Of a DNA stretch of 47,061 nt, positions 1 through 9,881 are shown piece by piece (position 1 is the first letter of the stretch; the number at the start of each line of letters is the position of its first letter). The position numbers and the translations under genes are program-made. The notes beneath the pieces are model-generated. The model was not told the origin of the DNA, searched no databases, and was given only the letters and a program-made list of their open reading frames with translations. The DNA is from Kutzneria sp. 744 (GTDB taxonomy: Bacteria > Actinomycetota > Actinomycetes > Mycobacteriales > Pseudonocardiaceae), in contig NZ_KK037166.1 of NCBI RefSeq assembly GCF_000568255.1, positions 7,145,341 to 7,192,401 on the forward strand, read 5' to 3'.

Positions 1-1149
1 CTGCGACGGGGCGGCGCCGCGACCCGGCCGAGCCTCGCGCGCGACACCGGACTGTCCAAGCCCACGGTGGGGCAGGCGCTGCTCGATCTTGAGCAGGACG
101 GCCTGGTCCGCCCGGCGGGCCGCACCTCGTCCGGCCCAGGCCGGACGGCGGTGCTGTACGAGGCCGATCCGGCGGCCGGGCACGTGCTGGGCATCGACAT
201 CGGCCGCGGCCGGCTGCGGCTGGCGGTGGCCGACCTGGCCGGCACCGTCGTGGCCAAAGTGGACGAACCCAACCGCTGCCGTTCGGCCAGCGCGCTGGTC
301 CGCACGGTGCACGACCTGGCAACGGGTGTGGTGGCGCAGGCCGGCATGACACTGTCCGATGTGGTCAAGACGGTGGTGGGCAGCCCCGGCGTGCCCGACC
401 GCGGCGGCCGCATGCTGCACCTGGCGCCGAACCTGCCCGGCTGGGGCCGTCGCGGCCTGCTGGACGAGCTGGAGGCGGTGCTCGGGCCGGGCCTGTTGGT
501 GGAGAACGACGCCAACCTGGCCGCGGTGGGCGAGCGGGACCAGGGGGCGGCCCGTGGCGTGGACGTTTTCGTCTGCGTGAACGTGGGCACCGGCATCGGC
601 ATGGGCATCGTGGTCGACGGGCAGCTGTTCCGCGGCGCGCACGGGGCCGCGGGCGAGGTGGGCTATCTGCCGTACGGCTGGACGGACACCGACTCGGAGG
701 GCTGGACCCCGTCCACGCCAGGCATTCTGGAGCAGGCGGCCGCGGCGAACTCGGTGGTGAAGCTGGCCAAGGAGCACGGCGTGCGCAACGCGAGCTCGGC
801 CCGCGAGGTGTTCCAGTTGGCCCGTCAGGGTGACGCGTGCGCGCGGGCCGTGGTCGAGCAGGAGGCGACGAAGCTGGCCTTCCTGGTGGCCTCGGTGTCG
901 GCGGTGATCGACCCGGAGCTGGTGCTGCTGGTCGGCGGCATCGGCTCGAACACGGACCTGCTGATCGACCCGCTGGAGAAGGCGGTGCGCGAGATCAGCC
1001 CGCTGTCGCCCCGGATCGCCCCCGGCGAGCTGGGTGAGGACGCGGTGCTGACCGGCGCCATTGCCACGGCGCTGCGGGCCGCGCAGGACATCGTCTTCGA
1101 CCGCCGGGGCGAGAATTTGGTGACTCAGCGCAGCGGCGTGAACGCTTGA
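1..1149 (+). CDS. ROK-family transcriptional regulator, 5' truncated
   Basis: The frame is open from the first base, so the true start lies outside the window. The first residues read as the end of a winged helix-turn-helix (SKPTVGQALLDLE), as in ROK repressors that control sugar use. The ROK actin-like ATPase fold follows: a phosphate-1 motif (LGIDIGRGRLRLAVAD), the conserved VENDANLAAVGE, the glycine loop VGTGIGMGIVVDG and GAAGEVGYLPYG. The Cys-rich zinc motif (CxCGxxGC) usual after that point is absent; the stretch reads GWTDTDSEGWTPST instead. This is therefore a zinc-less ROK member, more likely a regulator than a glucokinase. The effector is not predictable. It ends with TGA and is followed by a strong terminator-like hairpin. 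The gene runs towards the minus-strand DUF305 gene. Confidence 0.85.
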   Translation: MRRGGAATRPSLARDTGLSKPTVGQALLDLEQDGLVRPAGRTSSGPGRTAVLYEADPAAGHVLGIDIGRGRLRLAVADLAGTVVAKVDEPNRCRSASALVRTVHDLATGVVAQAGMTLSDVVKTVVGSPGVPDRGGRMLHLAPNLPGWGRRGLLDELEAVLGPGLLVENDANLAAVGERDQGAARGVDVFVCVNVGTGIGMGIVVDGQLFRGAHGAAGEVGYLPYGWTDTDSEGWTPSTPGILEQAAAANSVVKLAKEHGVRNASSAREVFQLARQGDACARAVVEQEATKLAFLVASVSAVIDPELVLLVGGIGSNTDLLIDPLEKAVREISPLSPRIAPGELGEDAVLTGAIATALRAAQDIVFDRRGENLVTQRSGVNA

Positions 1150-1333
1150 TTTGAACGTTTCACTCGTTTGGCGGAACCCATGCCCGTCTTTGGTGGCATA
1201 GCGTGAGCAACACCTCCTCGGAGGGAAAAAGGGTCGCACAGGGGATCATCGAGGCAGGCCGAGACGGGGGTCAGGTCCACCTCAGTTCGGGAAGCGGGCC
1301 GCCGCGCCGTTTTCGCCTCTTCCCGAACGACAC
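1150..1333 (+). other. Intergenic stretch with hairpin, possible small RNA or leader
   Basis: No convincing gene. A 70-codon open frame starting at 1203 runs straight through the terminator and the palindromic repeat, so it is judged spurious. The stretch contains a perfect 10-bp hairpin: GTTCGGGAAG at 1285-1294 pairs with CTTCCCGAAC at 1319-1328. A strong intrinsic terminator follows immediately. Hairpin plus terminator downstream of a gap would fit a short non-coding RNA, but no clear promoter was found and no RNA family was recognised. Confidence 0.25.
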
Positions 1334-1366
1334 AAAGGGGCTGTCCCGCAAGGGACAGCCCCTTTT
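1334..1366. terminator. Intrinsic terminator-like hairpin
   Basis: AAAGGGGCTGTCCC (1334-1347) pairs with GGGACAGCCCCTTT (1352-1365) around a GCAA loop and runs into TTTT. The A-run and T-run on the two sides suit termination from either direction, between the ROK gene and the converging DUF305 gene. Confidence 0.8.
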
Positions 1367-1380
1367 GTCATGCTCATGCG

Positions 1381-1427
1381 GGGAAGGACGCCTTACCCGC
1401 GTTCAACGAGGGTAAGGCGTCCTTCCC
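1381..1427. repeat. Interspersed palindrome, family 1, copy 1
   Basis: GGGAAGGACGCCTTACCC (1381-1398) pairs perfectly with GGGTAAGGCGTCCTTCCC (1410-1427) around an 11-base loop. The same palindrome is complete at 35954-36010 and half-present at 12177-12211. It lies 14 bases beyond the DUF305 stop codon, so it may serve as that gene's terminator. Confidence 0.85.
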
Positions 1428-1441
1428 TGCATGAAGCCGGG

Positions 1442-2182
1442 TCAGTTCATGGGCAGGGGCTGGGCGTTGCGGGCGGCCAGCATCTGCTTGATCAGGTCGA
1501 CCTCGGCGCTCTGGGACTTCAGGATGTTCTCCGCCAGCACACGCACCGCCGGAATGGACGAGTGGTCGGCGACGAACTGTGCCATGGGGGCGCCGCCGAG
1601 GTGGTGGCGGAGCATCAGCTGCAGGAAGTAGGTGTCCATGTCCGGCCCGGTCAACGACTGGAGCTTGGAGATCTCCGCGTTGGTGGCGTAGCCGGGCATG
1701 TGGTCGACACCGTTGGCCGGCATCTGGTTGCCGTTCATCCCGGGCATGCCGGCCATGCCGTCACTGGGCCCGGCCATCCACGCCATGTAGCGCCCGGTGG
1801 GCGTCTGCTCGGGCTGGCCCCACAACATGAGCCAGCCGCGCATCCGCCCCTCCTGGTCCAACTGCGTGGACTGGATGTCGAAGGCCAGCTGCCGGATCTC
1901 GGGCACCTGGGTGTGGTCACGGGCCCAGTTGGCCATGGTCACGGCCTGGAGATGGTGCACGCCCATGTCCTGCGCGAAGCCGACCTCGATGGAGCCGGGG
2001 CCGGGGTTGCCTGCGGCCGCGTCGCCGCTGCCGGGCAGCTTGATCAGCAGCCCGACGGCGGCGCCGAGCAGCAGGATCGCCACGGCGGCGGCGGTGAGCA
2101 CGAGCACCCGCGTGGTCGCGGATACCGGCCCCGTGGGCAGGTTCTCCTCCGCGACCTCGTCGAGCTCCTCGGTTTCGGCCAT
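1442..2182 (-). CDS. DUF305 membrane-anchored, Met/His-rich protein
   Basis: 246 residues. A short acidic cytoplasmic N-terminus precedes one transmembrane segment (about residues 26-48), so the rest should face outside. The DUF305 ferritin-like four-helix core is recognisable by its two His pairs, MGVHHLQAV and MLRHHLGGAPMA. Between them is a Met-rich stretch (DGMAGMPGMNGNQMP), typical of extracytoplasmic copper-handling proteins. Metal binding is an inference from the residues and the family, whose function is not firmly known. The ATG overlaps the stop of the upstream DUF3105 gene (TAATG), so the two are translationally coupled. Transcription ends at the palindrome at 1381-1427. Confidence 0.85.
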   Translation of the reverse strand: MAETEELDEVAEENLPTGPVSATTRVLVLTAAAVAILLLGAAVGLLIKLPGSGDAAAGNPGPGSIEVGFAQDMGVHHLQAVTMANWARDHTQVPEIRQLAFDIQSTQLDQEGRMRGWLMLWGQPEQTPTGRYMAWMAGPSDGMAGMPGMNGNQMPANGVDHMPGYATNAEISKLQSLTGPDMDTYFLQLMLRHHLGGAPMAQFVADHSSIPAVRVLAENILKSQSAEVDLIKQMLAARNAQPLPMN

Positions 2183-3024
2183 TACTTGGACGCGGTCGTG
2201 CTGGTCGGGGCGGCGCCCGAACCGGAAGGCGGCGGGGTGCCGCCCTGCTCGTTGGCGGCGTCCTGCGCGCCGGTGCCGGTCATCGGCACGGCGTCCGGGC
2301 CCGGCTTGGACGGGTCGAACGGCGGCGGGTTGGCCGGGTCGAACTGGCCCGGGCCCAGGGCGTCACAGCTGGCGCCGACCTCGGGGTACTCGTACTGGTT
2401 GGTGCGCAGCGCGGAGATGAACTCGTCGATCCGCGGGTCCGTGACGCTGTCCACCTTCAGCTGGTGGCCCCAGGACTGCAGGGACACCGCCTTGTCCAGG
2501 CCCGGGTACGGCGAGAGCATCATGAACTGCTTGCCCTGCACCTTGTTCTTGAGCGTGGTGAGGTCGCCGCCCTTGATCTTGTCCGGGTTGTAGGCGATCC
2601 ACACGCTGCCGTGCTCCAGCGCGTGCACCATGTTCTCGCTGCGCACGGCGTTCGGGTACACGATGCCCTGGCAGTCGGCCCAGAAGCCGTCGTGCGGGCC
2701 GCCGAAGGGCGGCGACTGGTCGTAGGCCACCCGCTGGGTGGGCTGCACGTGCTGGCCGGACTTGTAGTCCTTGATCACGACGCCCTGGATCTTGGTCGAC
2801 GGGTCCTTGTTGCTGTCGCTGGGCTGCCACTGCGCCAGCGCGGCCTGCGCGGCGTTCTGGTCGCTGATCCTCGAGTAGGCGTAGCCGAACACGCCGACGG
2901 CGAGCACCAGCACGACGACGACCGCGATGATGGTGCCCCAGGGCTTGCCCTTGCCCGGCATCTGTCCGCGTGCCGCGTTGACGGCGCTCTTGCCGCCGCC
3001 GCCCTTCTTCTTACCGCCGGCCAT
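2182..3024 (-). CDS. DUF3105 membrane-anchored protein
   Basis: 280 residues from the ATG at 3024, chosen because MAGGKKKGGGGK gives a normal positively charged N-terminus and an AAGGG-type ribosome site lies just upstream; the frame stays open for 50 more codons. One transmembrane helix (about residues 30-50) anchors an outside domain. The DUF3105 signature is clear: PPFGGPHDGFWADCQG, then ENMVHALEHGSVWIAYNP, with a second Cys in GASCDALG that could pair with the first. The C-terminal 50 residues are Pro/Gly/Ser-rich and probably disordered. The family's function is unknown. It is coupled to DUF305 downstream and divergent from argS, with about 185 bases between the starts. Confidence 0.85.
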   Translation of the reverse strand: MAGGKKKGGGGKSAVNAARGQMPGKGKPWGTIIAVVVVLVLAVGVFGYAYSRISDQNAAQAALAQWQPSDSNKDPSTKIQGVVIKDYKSGQHVQPTQRVAYDQSPPFGGPHDGFWADCQGIVYPNAVRSENMVHALEHGSVWIAYNPDKIKGGDLTTLKNKVQGKQFMMLSPYPGLDKAVSLQSWGHQLKVDSVTDPRIDEFISALRTNQYEYPEVGASCDALGPGQFDPANPPPFDPSKPGPDAVPMTGTGAQDAANEQGGTPPPSGSGAAPTSTTASK

Positions 3025-3209
3025 CTCCCCGCCCTTGGCGTAGTGAGCTGGACCACACCGGTCCAGACCTTCGGCGGCCAGTGTAGGGACCGGGCATGAG
3101 AATTCCGTCAGACCCGGACGGGCGAACACCGCAGACCAGGCGCGTTCCACCCCCCGGGACGTGAGTAACCCCATCGCGACGTGCGGATACGCTCTCCTAG
3201 ACTGCTGCG

Positions 3210-4883
3210 GTGACTCCAGCCGCTCTTGCCGACCTCGTCCGCACCACCGCCGTCGATGTGCTCACGTCCCGAGGACTGGACATCGCCGTGCTTCCGGCCG
3301 AGGTGACGGTGGAGCGGCCCCGCAATCCGGAGCACGGCGACTACGCCACCAACCTGGCGCTGCAGGTGTCCAAGAAGCTGGGCATCCAGTCCCGGGACTT
3401 CGCCGGCTGGCTGGCCGAGGCCCTGGCCAAGCAGGACGGCGTGGCCGCGGCCGAGGTCGCCGGCCCTGGCTTCCTCAACCTGCGGCTGGACGCCGACGCG
3501 CAGGGCAGCCTCGTGCGCGAGGTGCTCACGGCCGGCGCGGGCTACGGCCACAACACGCTGCTGGCCGGCAAGAAGATCAACCTCGAGTTCGTCTCGGCCA
3601 ACCCGACCGGCCCGGTGCACCTGGGCGGCACCCGGTGGGCCGCGGTCGGCGACGCGCTGGGCCGCGTGCTGGAGGCCGAGGGCGGCGAGGTGACGCGGGA
3701 GTACTACTTCAACGACGCCGGCGCGCAGATCGACCGGTTCGTCCGGTCCCTGGTCGCCGCGTCCAAGGGCGAGCCCGCCCCCGAGGACGGCTACGCCGGC
3801 GGCTACATCAACGACGTCGCGGCCGAGGTGGTCAAGCGCGAGCCGAGCGTGCTCTCGCTGCCCGACGCCGAGCGGGACGAGACGTTCCGGCGGATCGGCG
3901 TCGACCTGATGTTCGACGAGATCAAGCAGACCCTGCACGACTTCGGCACCGACTTCGACGTGTACTTCCACGAGAACTCGCTGCACTCCTCGGGCGCGGT
4001 CGAGCGGGCCGTCGAGCGGCTCAAGGCCTCCGGCGACCTGTACGAGCAGGACGGCGCCTGGTGGATCCGGTCCAAGGACTTCGGCGACGACAAGGACCGG
4101 GTCGTCATCAAGAGCGACGGCGCGCCGGCCTACATCGCCGGTGACATCGCGTACTTCAAGGACAAGCGGGACCGCGGCTTCGACCTGTGCATCTACATGC
4201 TGGGCGCGGACCACCACGGCTACATCGGCCGGCTCAAGGCGGCCGCGGCGGCGCTGGGCGACGACCCGGACACCGTCGAGGTGCTGATCGGCCAGATGGT
4301 CAACCTGGTCTCGGGCGGCAAGCCGGTGCGGATGAGCAAGCGCGCCGGCACCGTGATCACGCTGGAGGACCTGGTCGACGCCGTCGGCGTGGACGCGGCC
4401 CGGTACTCGCTGATCCGGTCGTCGGTGGACTCGGCCGTGGACATCGACCTGGACCTGCTGCGCAAGACCACCGCCGAGAACCCGGTCTACTACGTGCAGT
4501 ACGCGCACGCCCGGGTGTGCAGCGTGCTGCGCAACGCCGCGGACCTGAAGATCGACCTGGGCGACGCCGCCGACGCCGACCTGAGCCTGCTGACCCTGGA
4601 CAAGGAGGGTGCGCTGATCCGCACCCTCGGCGAGTTCCCGAAGGCCGTCGCCTCGGCGGCCGAGCTGCGCGAGCCCCACCGGGTGGCGCGGTACCTGGAA
4701 GAGCTGGCCGGCACCTTCCACAAGTACTACGACGACAAGGACCCCCTGGCCAAGGTGCTGCCCAAGGGCGACGAGGAGGTGTCGCCGCGGGCGGTTCCGC
4801 AGCTGCACCTCTACCTCGCCACGCAACAGGTGTTGCGCAACGGGCTGGCCCTGCTGGGTGTCACTGCACCGGAACGGATGTAG
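3210..4883 (+). CDS. argS: Arginyl-tRNA synthetase
   Basis: 557 residues, close to the usual length. It charges tRNA-Arg with arginine in the cytoplasm. The class I signatures are present: the HIGH-type motif in [13 protein letters not shown] and the KMSKS-type motif RMSKRAGT. The N-terminal Add1 domain ([15 protein letters not shown]) and the C-terminal DALR anticodon domain are both complete. The GTG start at 3210 fits a normal N-terminus ([13 protein letters not shown]). About 185 bases separate it from the divergent DUF3105 gene and must hold both promoters. It heads the block argS-lysA-hom-thrC-thrB and ends 5 bases before the lysA start. Confidence 0.97.
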   Translation: MTPAALADLVRTTAVDVLTSRGLDIAVLPAEVTVERPRNPEHGDYATNLALQVSKKLGIQSRDFAGWLAEALAKQDGVAAAEVAGPGFLNLRLDADAQGSLVREVLTAGAGYGHNTLLAGKKINLEFVSANPTGPVHLGGTRWAAVGDALGRVLEAEGGEVTREYYFNDAGAQIDRFVRSLVAASKGEPAPEDGYAGGYINDVAAEVVKREPSVLSLPDAERDETFRRIGVDLMFDEIKQTLHDFGTDFDVYFHENSLHSSGAVERAVERLKASGDLYEQDGAWWIRSKDFGDDKDRVVIKSDGAPAYIAGDIAYFKDKRDRGFDLCIYMLGADHHGYIGRLKAAAAALGDDPDTVEVLIGQMVNLVSGGKPVRMSKRAGTVITLEDLVDAVGVDAARYSLIRSSVDSAVDIDLDLLRKTTAENPVYYVQYAHARVCSVLRNAADLKIDLGDAADADLSLLTLDKEGALIRTLGEFPKAVASAAELREPHRVARYLEELAGTFHKYYDDKDPLAKVLPKGDEEVSPRAVPQLHLYLATQQVLRNGLALLGVTAPERM

Positions 4884-4888
4884 CTGCG

Positions 4889-6313
4889 ATGCGCGCACAC
4901 CCCGCCGGCCCACGTCACGCCGACGTGTTGGTGCCGGCGAACACCGCGGGAACCCGACCGTCCACTTCGGACGAACTGGACGCGTTGCCGGCCAACGTCT
5001 GGCCGCTGGGCGCCCGCCGCCGCGAGGACGGCGTCGTCACGCTGGCCGACGTGGACGTCCGCGACCTCGCGGAGCAGTACGGCACGCCGCTGTTCGTCGT
5101 CGACGAGAACGACTTCCGCACGCGCTGCCGCACCTATGCCGACGCCTTCGGCGACCCGACGGCGGTGCACTACGCGTCCAAGGCCTTCCTGTCCGTGGAG
5201 ATTGCCCGCTGGGTCGCGCAGGAGGGCCTCGGGCTGGACGTGTGCAGTGGCGGCGAGCTGGCCATCGCGCTGCGCGCGGAGTTCCCGCCGGAGCGGATCG
5301 CCTTGCACGGCAACAACAAGTCCTCGGCCGAGCTCGACATGGCAGTCGGGGCCGGTGTCGGCGTCGTGGTGCTGGACTCGTTCCTGGAGATCGCCCGGCT
5401 CGACGAGATCGCGCGCAGGCGCGGCGTCCGGCAGGCCGTGATGATCCGTGTGACGGTCGGCGTCGAGGCGCACACGCACGAGTTCATCGCCACCGCGCAC
5501 GAGGACCAGAAGTTCGGCTTCTCGCTGGCCGGTGGCGACGCCGCCGAGGCGGCCCGCCGCGTGCTCAAGGCCGAGGGGCTGACGCTGGTCGGCCTGCACA
5601 GCCACATCGGCTCGCAGATCTACGACGCCGACGGCTTCGAGATCGCCGCCCACCGTGTGATCGGCCTGCTTGCCGCGCTGCACAAGGAACACGGGGACGA
5701 CGCGCTCAGCGACCTGTCCACTGTGGACCTCGGCGGCGGCCTCGGCATCGCCTACATGCCCGACGACGACCCGCCGCCGCCCGCGCAGCTCGCGGAGCAG
5801 CTGCGGCAGATCGTCCGCAAGGAGTGCGAGAACGAGGGCCTGCCGGTGCCGCGGGTGGCGGTCGAGCCCGGCCGCGCCATCGCCGGCCCCGGCACCGTCA
5901 CGGTGTACGAGGTCGGCACGACCAAGGACGTGGTGCTCGGCGGCGGCGCCGTCCGCCGCTACGTCAGCGTCGACGGCGGCATGAGCGACAACATCCGCAC
6001 CGCCCTGTACGACGCGGCCTACGACTGCCGGCTGGTGTCCCGCCGCGTCGACGAGGACGTGCCGGCGGCGATGTCCCGCGTGGTGGGCAAGCACTGCGAG
6101 TCCGGCGACGTCGTGGTGCGCGACTGCTGGCTGCCGGCCGACATCGCGCCGGGCGACCTGCTCGCCCTGGCCGCGACGGGCGCGTACTGCTACGCCATGG
6201 CCAACGGCTACAACCGGCTGCCCCGTCCGGCGGTCGTCGCCGTCAAGGACGGTGCGAGTCGGTTGCTGCTGCGCAGGGAGACCGAGGACGACCTGTTCCG
6301 CCTGGAGGCATAG
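4889..6313 (+). CDS. lysA: Diaminopimelate decarboxylase
   Basis: 474 residues. It converts meso-diaminopimelate to L-lysine and CO2, the last step of lysine synthesis. It is a PLP enzyme of the alanine-racemase fold: the Schiff-base Lys is in HYASKAF (about Lys98), and the substrate/PLP motifs [22 protein letters not shown] and the Cys in [10 protein letters not shown] are present. The start is the ATG at 4889, five bases after the argS stop, giving [14 protein letters not shown]; the frame is open far upstream inside argS. The hom start follows two bases after its stop, so the genes are very likely co-transcribed. Confidence 0.97.
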   Translation: MRAHPAGPRHADVLVPANTAGTRPSTSDELDALPANVWPLGARRREDGVVTLADVDVRDLAEQYGTPLFVVDENDFRTRCRTYADAFGDPTAVHYASKAFLSVEIARWVAQEGLGLDVCSGGELAIALRAEFPPERIALHGNNKSSAELDMAVGAGVGVVVLDSFLEIARLDEIARRRGVRQAVMIRVTVGVEAHTHEFIATAHEDQKFGFSLAGGDAAEAARRVLKAEGLTLVGLHSHIGSQIYDADGFEIAAHRVIGLLAALHKEHGDDALSDLSTVDLGGGLGIAYMPDDDPPPPAQLAEQLRQIVRKECENEGLPVPRVAVEPGRAIAGPGTVTVYEVGTTKDVVLGGGAVRRYVSVDGGMSDNIRTALYDAAYDCRLVSRRVDEDVPAAMSRVVGKHCESGDVVVRDCWLPADIAPGDLLALAATGAYCYAMANGYNRLPRPAVVAVKDGASRLLLRRETEDDLFRLEA

Positions 6314-6315
6314 TC

Positions 6316-7608
6316 GTGAAACCCATCAAGGTCGCGATGCTCGGCTGCGGCACCGTCGGCACCGAGGTGGCGCGGCTGCTCACCGACCAGGCGGAGGACT
6401 TCGCGGCCCGGATCGGCGCGCCGGTGCGGTTGACCGGCATCGCGGTGCGCCGGCCCAACAAGCACCGCGAGGTGCCGGCCGAGCTGCTCACCACCGACGC
6501 CGACTCGCTGGTCGAGTCCGATGTGGACGTCGTCATCGAGGTCATCGGCGGTATCGAACCGGTGCGCTCGCTGCTGCTCAAGGCCCTCAACGCCGGCAAG
6601 TCCGTGGTCACGGCCAACAAGGCGCTGCTGGCCGAGCACGGCCCCGAGCTGTATGCGGCGGCCGACGCCTCGGGCGCGGACATCTACTTCGAGGCGGCCG
6701 TGGCCGGCGCCATCCCGCTGCTGCGGCCGCTGCGGGAATCCCTTGCCGGGGACCGGATCAACCGCGTCATGGGCATCGTCAACGGCACCACCAACTTCAT
6801 CTTGTCGGCGATGTCGGCCACGGGCGCCGGCTATGCCGAGACGCTGGAGGAGGCCAGCCGGCTGGGTTACGCCGAGGCGGACCCGACCGCGGACGTGGAC
6901 GGCTTCGACGCCGCGTCCAAGGCGGCGATCCTGGCCTCGCTGGCCTTCCACACCCGGGTCACCGCCGGGGACGTGCACCGTGAGGGCATCTCCTCGGTCA
7001 CCTCCGCCGACATCACGGCGGCGCGCGGCCTCGGCCGTACGGTGAAGCTGCTGGCGATCTGCGAGCGGGTCACCGACGCCGACGGCGTGGAGTCCGTCGC
7101 CGTCCGCGTGCACCCGGCGATGATCCCCAACAGCCACCCGCTGGCCTCGGTCGGCGGCGCGTTCAACGCGGTGTTCGTGGAAGCGGACGCGGCCGGCCAG
7201 TTGATGTTCTACGGCCAGGGCGCGGGCGGTGCCCCGACCGCGAGCGCGGTGCTGGGTGACCTCGTCGCCGTGGCGCGCAATCTCGTCGCCGGCGGCCGTG
7301 GGCCGCGCGAGTCGGCCTACGCGGAGCTGCCGGTCCGGCCCATGGGCCAGGCCAGCACCCGCTACCACATCAGCCTGGACGTGGCCGACCGTCCGGGCGT
7401 GCTGTCCCAGGTCGCCGCCGTGTTCGCCGAGCACGACGTCAGCATCGCCGTGGTGCGCCAGGAGGGCCGTCCCGTGGACGCGAGCCTCGTGGTGGTCACG
7501 CACGCCGCCTCCGACGCAGCGCTGCGCGGAACCGTTGAGAAGATCGCCGGCCTGCCGGTGGTCCGTGAGGTCGTCAGCGTCATGCGGGTCGAAGGGGAAG
7601 AGTCATGA
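6316..7608 (+). CDS. hom: Homoserine dehydrogenase
   Basis: 430 residues from the GTG at 6316. It reduces aspartate semialdehyde to homoserine with NAD(P)H, at the branch to threonine and methionine. The N-terminal Rossmann motif is [14 protein letters not shown]. The catalytic part contains [23 protein letters not shown] and the family signature [21 protein letters not shown]-terminal ACT domain (from about residue 350, [20 protein letters not shown]) is the usual site for feedback control by threonine. It lies two bases after lysA and overlaps thrC by the ATGA pattern. Confidence 0.97.
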   Translation: MKPIKVAMLGCGTVGTEVARLLTDQAEDFAARIGAPVRLTGIAVRRPNKHREVPAELLTTDADSLVESDVDVVIEVIGGIEPVRSLLLKALNAGKSVVTANKALLAEHGPELYAAADASGADIYFEAAVAGAIPLLRPLRESLAGDRINRVMGIVNGTTNFILSAMSATGAGYAETLEEASRLGYAEADPTADVDGFDAASKAAILASLAFHTRVTAGDVHREGISSVTSADITAARGLGRTVKLLAICERVTDADGVESVAVRVHPAMIPNSHPLASVGGAFNAVFVEADAAGQLMFYGQGAGGAPTASAVLGDLVAVARNLVAGGRGPRESAYAELPVRPMGQASTRYHISLDVADRPGVLSQVAAVFAEHDVSIAVVRQEGRPVDASLVVVTHAASDAALRGTVEKIAGLPVVREVVSVMRVEGEES

Positions 7609-8675
7609 CCACAGCCACCAGGGCTGGTTGGCCGGGAATCATCGCCGCGTACCGGGACCGGATCCCGGTGCCGGCGGACGCCGAGATCGTCACCCTGCAC
7701 GAGGGCGGCACGCCGCTCATCGAGGCCAGGCACCTGTCCGAGCTGACCGGCAGCCGCGTCTTCCTGAAGGTGGAGGGCGCGAACCCGACCGGCTCCTTCA
7801 AGGACCGCGGCATGACGGCCGCTATCACGCTCGCGGTCGCGCAGGGCTCGAAGGCCGTCATCTGTGCCTCCACGGGCAATACTTCTGCCTCGGCCGCCGC
7901 CTACGCCGCCAAGGCCGGGCTCACGTGCGCGGTGCTGGTGCCCAGCGGCAAGATCGCGCTGGGCAAGCTGGCCCAGGCGGTCATGCACGGCTGCCGCATC
8001 CTCCAGGTGGACGGCAACTTCGACGACTGCCTGGAACTGGCCCGCAAGACCGCCGTCGAGTACCCGATCACCCTGGTGAACTCGGTCAACCCGATCCGCA
8101 TCGACGGCCAGAAGACCGCGGCCTTCGAGGTGTGCGACGTGCTCGGGCAGGCGCCTGACATCCACCTGCTGCCGGTCGGCAACGCCGGCAACATCACCGC
8201 GTACTGGAAGGGTTACACCGAGTACGCGAAGGACGGCGTGATTGCCGCCCCGCCAAGGATGTTCGGCTTCCAGGCGGCCGGCGCGGCGCCGATCGTGCGG
8301 GGCGAGCCGGTGAGGCACCCGGAGACCGTGGCCACCGCGATCCGCATCGGCAACCCGGCCTCGTGGGACGGGGCCGTGGCGGCCCGTAACGACTCGGGCG
8401 GCCTGATCGACGCTGTCACCGACGAGCAGATCCTTGCCGCGTACCGGTTGCTGGCCTCCCGCGAGGGCGTGTTCGTGGAGCCCGGCTCCGCGGCCAGCAT
8501 CGCCGGGCTGCTGATGACGGCCGGGGATGGCAGGCTGCCCAAGGGATCCACGGTCGTCTGCACCGTGACCGGTCACGGGCTGAAGGACCCGGACACCGCG
8601 CTCAAGGGCCTGCCGGAGGTCGAGGTGCTGCCGGTGGAGCCCGGTGCGGTCGCGCACGCCCTGGAGCTGGTGTGA
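7605..8675 (+). CDS. thrC: Threonine synthase
   Basis: 356 residues. It converts O-phosphohomoserine to L-threonine. It is a fold type II PLP enzyme: the Schiff-base lysine is Lys66 in [11 protein letters not shown], the asparagine loop is [10 protein letters not shown], and the glycine-rich phosphate-binding loop is LPVGNAGNI. Its ATG overlaps the hom stop (ATGA) and its own stop overlaps the thrB start (GTGA), so all three threonine genes are translationally coupled. It is the short actinobacterial form. Confidence 0.97.
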   Translation: MTTATRAGWPGIIAAYRDRIPVPADAEIVTLHEGGTPLIEARHLSELTGSRVFLKVEGANPTGSFKDRGMTAAITLAVAQGSKAVICASTGNTSASAAAYAAKAGLTCAVLVPSGKIALGKLAQAVMHGCRILQVDGNFDDCLELARKTAVEYPITLVNSVNPIRIDGQKTAAFEVCDVLGQAPDIHLLPVGNAGNITAYWKGYTEYAKDGVIAAPPRMFGFQAAGAAPIVRGEPVRHPETVATAIRIGNPASWDGAVAARNDSGGLIDAVTDEQILAAYRLLASREGVFVEPGSAASIAGLLMTAGDGRLPKGSTVVCTVTGHGLKDPDTALKGLPEVEVLPVEPGAVAHALELV

Positions 8676-9547
8676 GGGCGGTTCACGTCCGGGTTCCCGC
8701 CTCCACCGCCAACCTGGGCTCCGGCTTCGACGCCCTGGGCATCGCGTTGGGCCTGTACGACGAGGTGACGGTGGAAGCCGCCGCCTCGGGGCTCGACGTG
8801 CGGGTGAAGGGCGAGGGCGCGGGGCAGGTGCCACTGGACTCCGACCATCTGCTGGTACGGGCGATCCGGGCCGTCGACGGAGTGCCCGATGGCCTGATTA
8901 TCCGGTGCGACAACGCGATCCCGCACTCCCGGGGCCTCGGCTCGTCGGCGGCCGCGGTGGTCGCCGGCGTCGCCGCCGGCTACGCGCTGGCCGGCAGGAC
9001 GTTGGATGACCGGGCGTTGCAGCTGGCCGCGGAGTTCGAGGGCCACGCCGACAACGCGGCGGCCAGCCTGCTCGGCGGCCTCGTGCTGGCCTGGGGCGAG
9101 GGTGACAAGGGGCAGCGTTACCGGGCCGTGCGCCTGGAACCCCACGCCGACCTGCGGGCTCTGGTGTTCATCCCGTCCACGGAGTCGTCCACCAAGACCA
9201 CCCGCGGCCTGCTGCCGGCGCAGGTGCCGCACGCCGACGCGGCCTTCGCGGCCGGACGGGCAGCGTTGGCGGTGCACGCCGTGACGACCGCGCCCGAGCT
9301 GCTGATGCCCGCGACGGAGGATCGGCTGCACCAGGGGTATCGCGAACCGGCCTGGCCGGACACGATCCGTGTTGTCGAAGCGCTGCGCGCGGCCGGCTTC
9401 CCGGCCACCGTGTCCGGCGCCGGCCCGACGGTGTTCACGCTGGTCAGTGGCGATCGAGTGGTTCCGGCGGGGCTCGATCTGACCGGTTTCGACGCGCGGG
9501 CCCTGAAAATTGACCGGGACGGCGTACAGGTTCGGCCGATCGGTTGA
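8672..9547 (+). CDS. thrB: Homoserine kinase
   Basis: 291 residues from a GTG that overlaps the thrC stop. It phosphorylates homoserine with ATP to give the ThrC substrate. It belongs to the GHMP kinase family: N-terminal [19 protein letters not shown]-binding loop [16 protein letters not shown], and the C-terminal motif [14 protein letters not shown]. The order hom-thrC-thrB keeps the threonine branch in one unit. The next gene, rho, has its own promoter, so this is probably the last gene of the transcript. Confidence 0.97.
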   Translation: MRAVHVRVPASTANLGSGFDALGIALGLYDEVTVEAAASGLDVRVKGEGAGQVPLDSDHLLVRAIRAVDGVPDGLIIRCDNAIPHSRGLGSSAAAVVAGVAAGYALAGRTLDDRALQLAAEFEGHADNAAASLLGGLVLAWGEGDKGQRYRAVRLEPHADLRALVFIPSTESSTKTTRGLLPAQVPHADAAFAAGRAALAVHAVTTAPELLMPATEDRLHQGYREPAWPDTIRVVEALRAAGFPATVSGAGPTVFTLVSGDRVVPAGLDLTGFDARALKIDRDGVQVRPIG

Positions 9548-9609
9548 TTCTGGAACAAAATGCTGGTGGGGGCGGTTGCACGAGGTTGCGCCACGCCGGG
9601 GACCGGTTG

Positions 9610-9647
9610 TTGCACCATGCCGGCCTGCCGTCTACCCTCAGGGTAGA
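9610..9647 (+). promoter_or_regulatory. Probable rho promoter with palindrome over the -10
   Basis: TTGCAC (9610-9615), a 17-base spacer and TACCCT (9633-9638) make a good primary-sigma promoter. A perfect 17-base palindrome, TCTACCCTCAGGGTAGA (9631-9647), covers the -10 and the expected start point. It could be an operator or simply a strong hairpin at the start of the rho leader. The leader would then be about 235 bases long. Confidence 0.6.
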
Positions 9648-9841
9648 TCAGTCACCGAGCGCACGGGCGCCGGTGTCGTGCCCGGGCACTCGTCCCGGTA
9701 CGCATCTCCCGATCGGAACGTCTGTAGTCGACGTCTGGCGGGATACCCGGCCGCTGTGGTGACCGACAAGTCCCGAGTTCGCGGGTTTCCGGCCCGCTCA
9801 CGGGCAACCGCGCCGTTCTGCTCTCTGGGGACGGCGCAGCT

Positions 9842-9864
9842 GGTCCGAGTAGGAGGCTCGGACC
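9842..9864 (+). promoter_or_regulatory. Hairpin just upstream of rho with a Shine-Dalgarno-like loop
   Basis: GGTCCGAG pairs perfectly with CTCGGACC; the loop is TAGGAGG, an ideal ribosome-binding sequence. A second site, AGGAAGGA, follows before the GTG at 9882. The hairpin ends 17 bases before the start codon and could influence rho translation. The rest of 9548-9881 holds the promoter and leader, with no gene seen. Confidence 0.45.
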
Positions 9865-9881
9865 GGTCAGGAAGGACATGT

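Noticed and set aside
1203-1415. 70-codon open frame after the ROK gene
   Set aside because: It runs through a strong terminator and a palindromic repeat and has no protein-like features.
3108-4913. Very long minus-strand frames opposite argS, lysA, hom and rho
   Set aside because: They are shadows of GC-rich coding DNA: each lies opposite a well-recognised gene and shows His/Val/Arg-biased composition without any domain.
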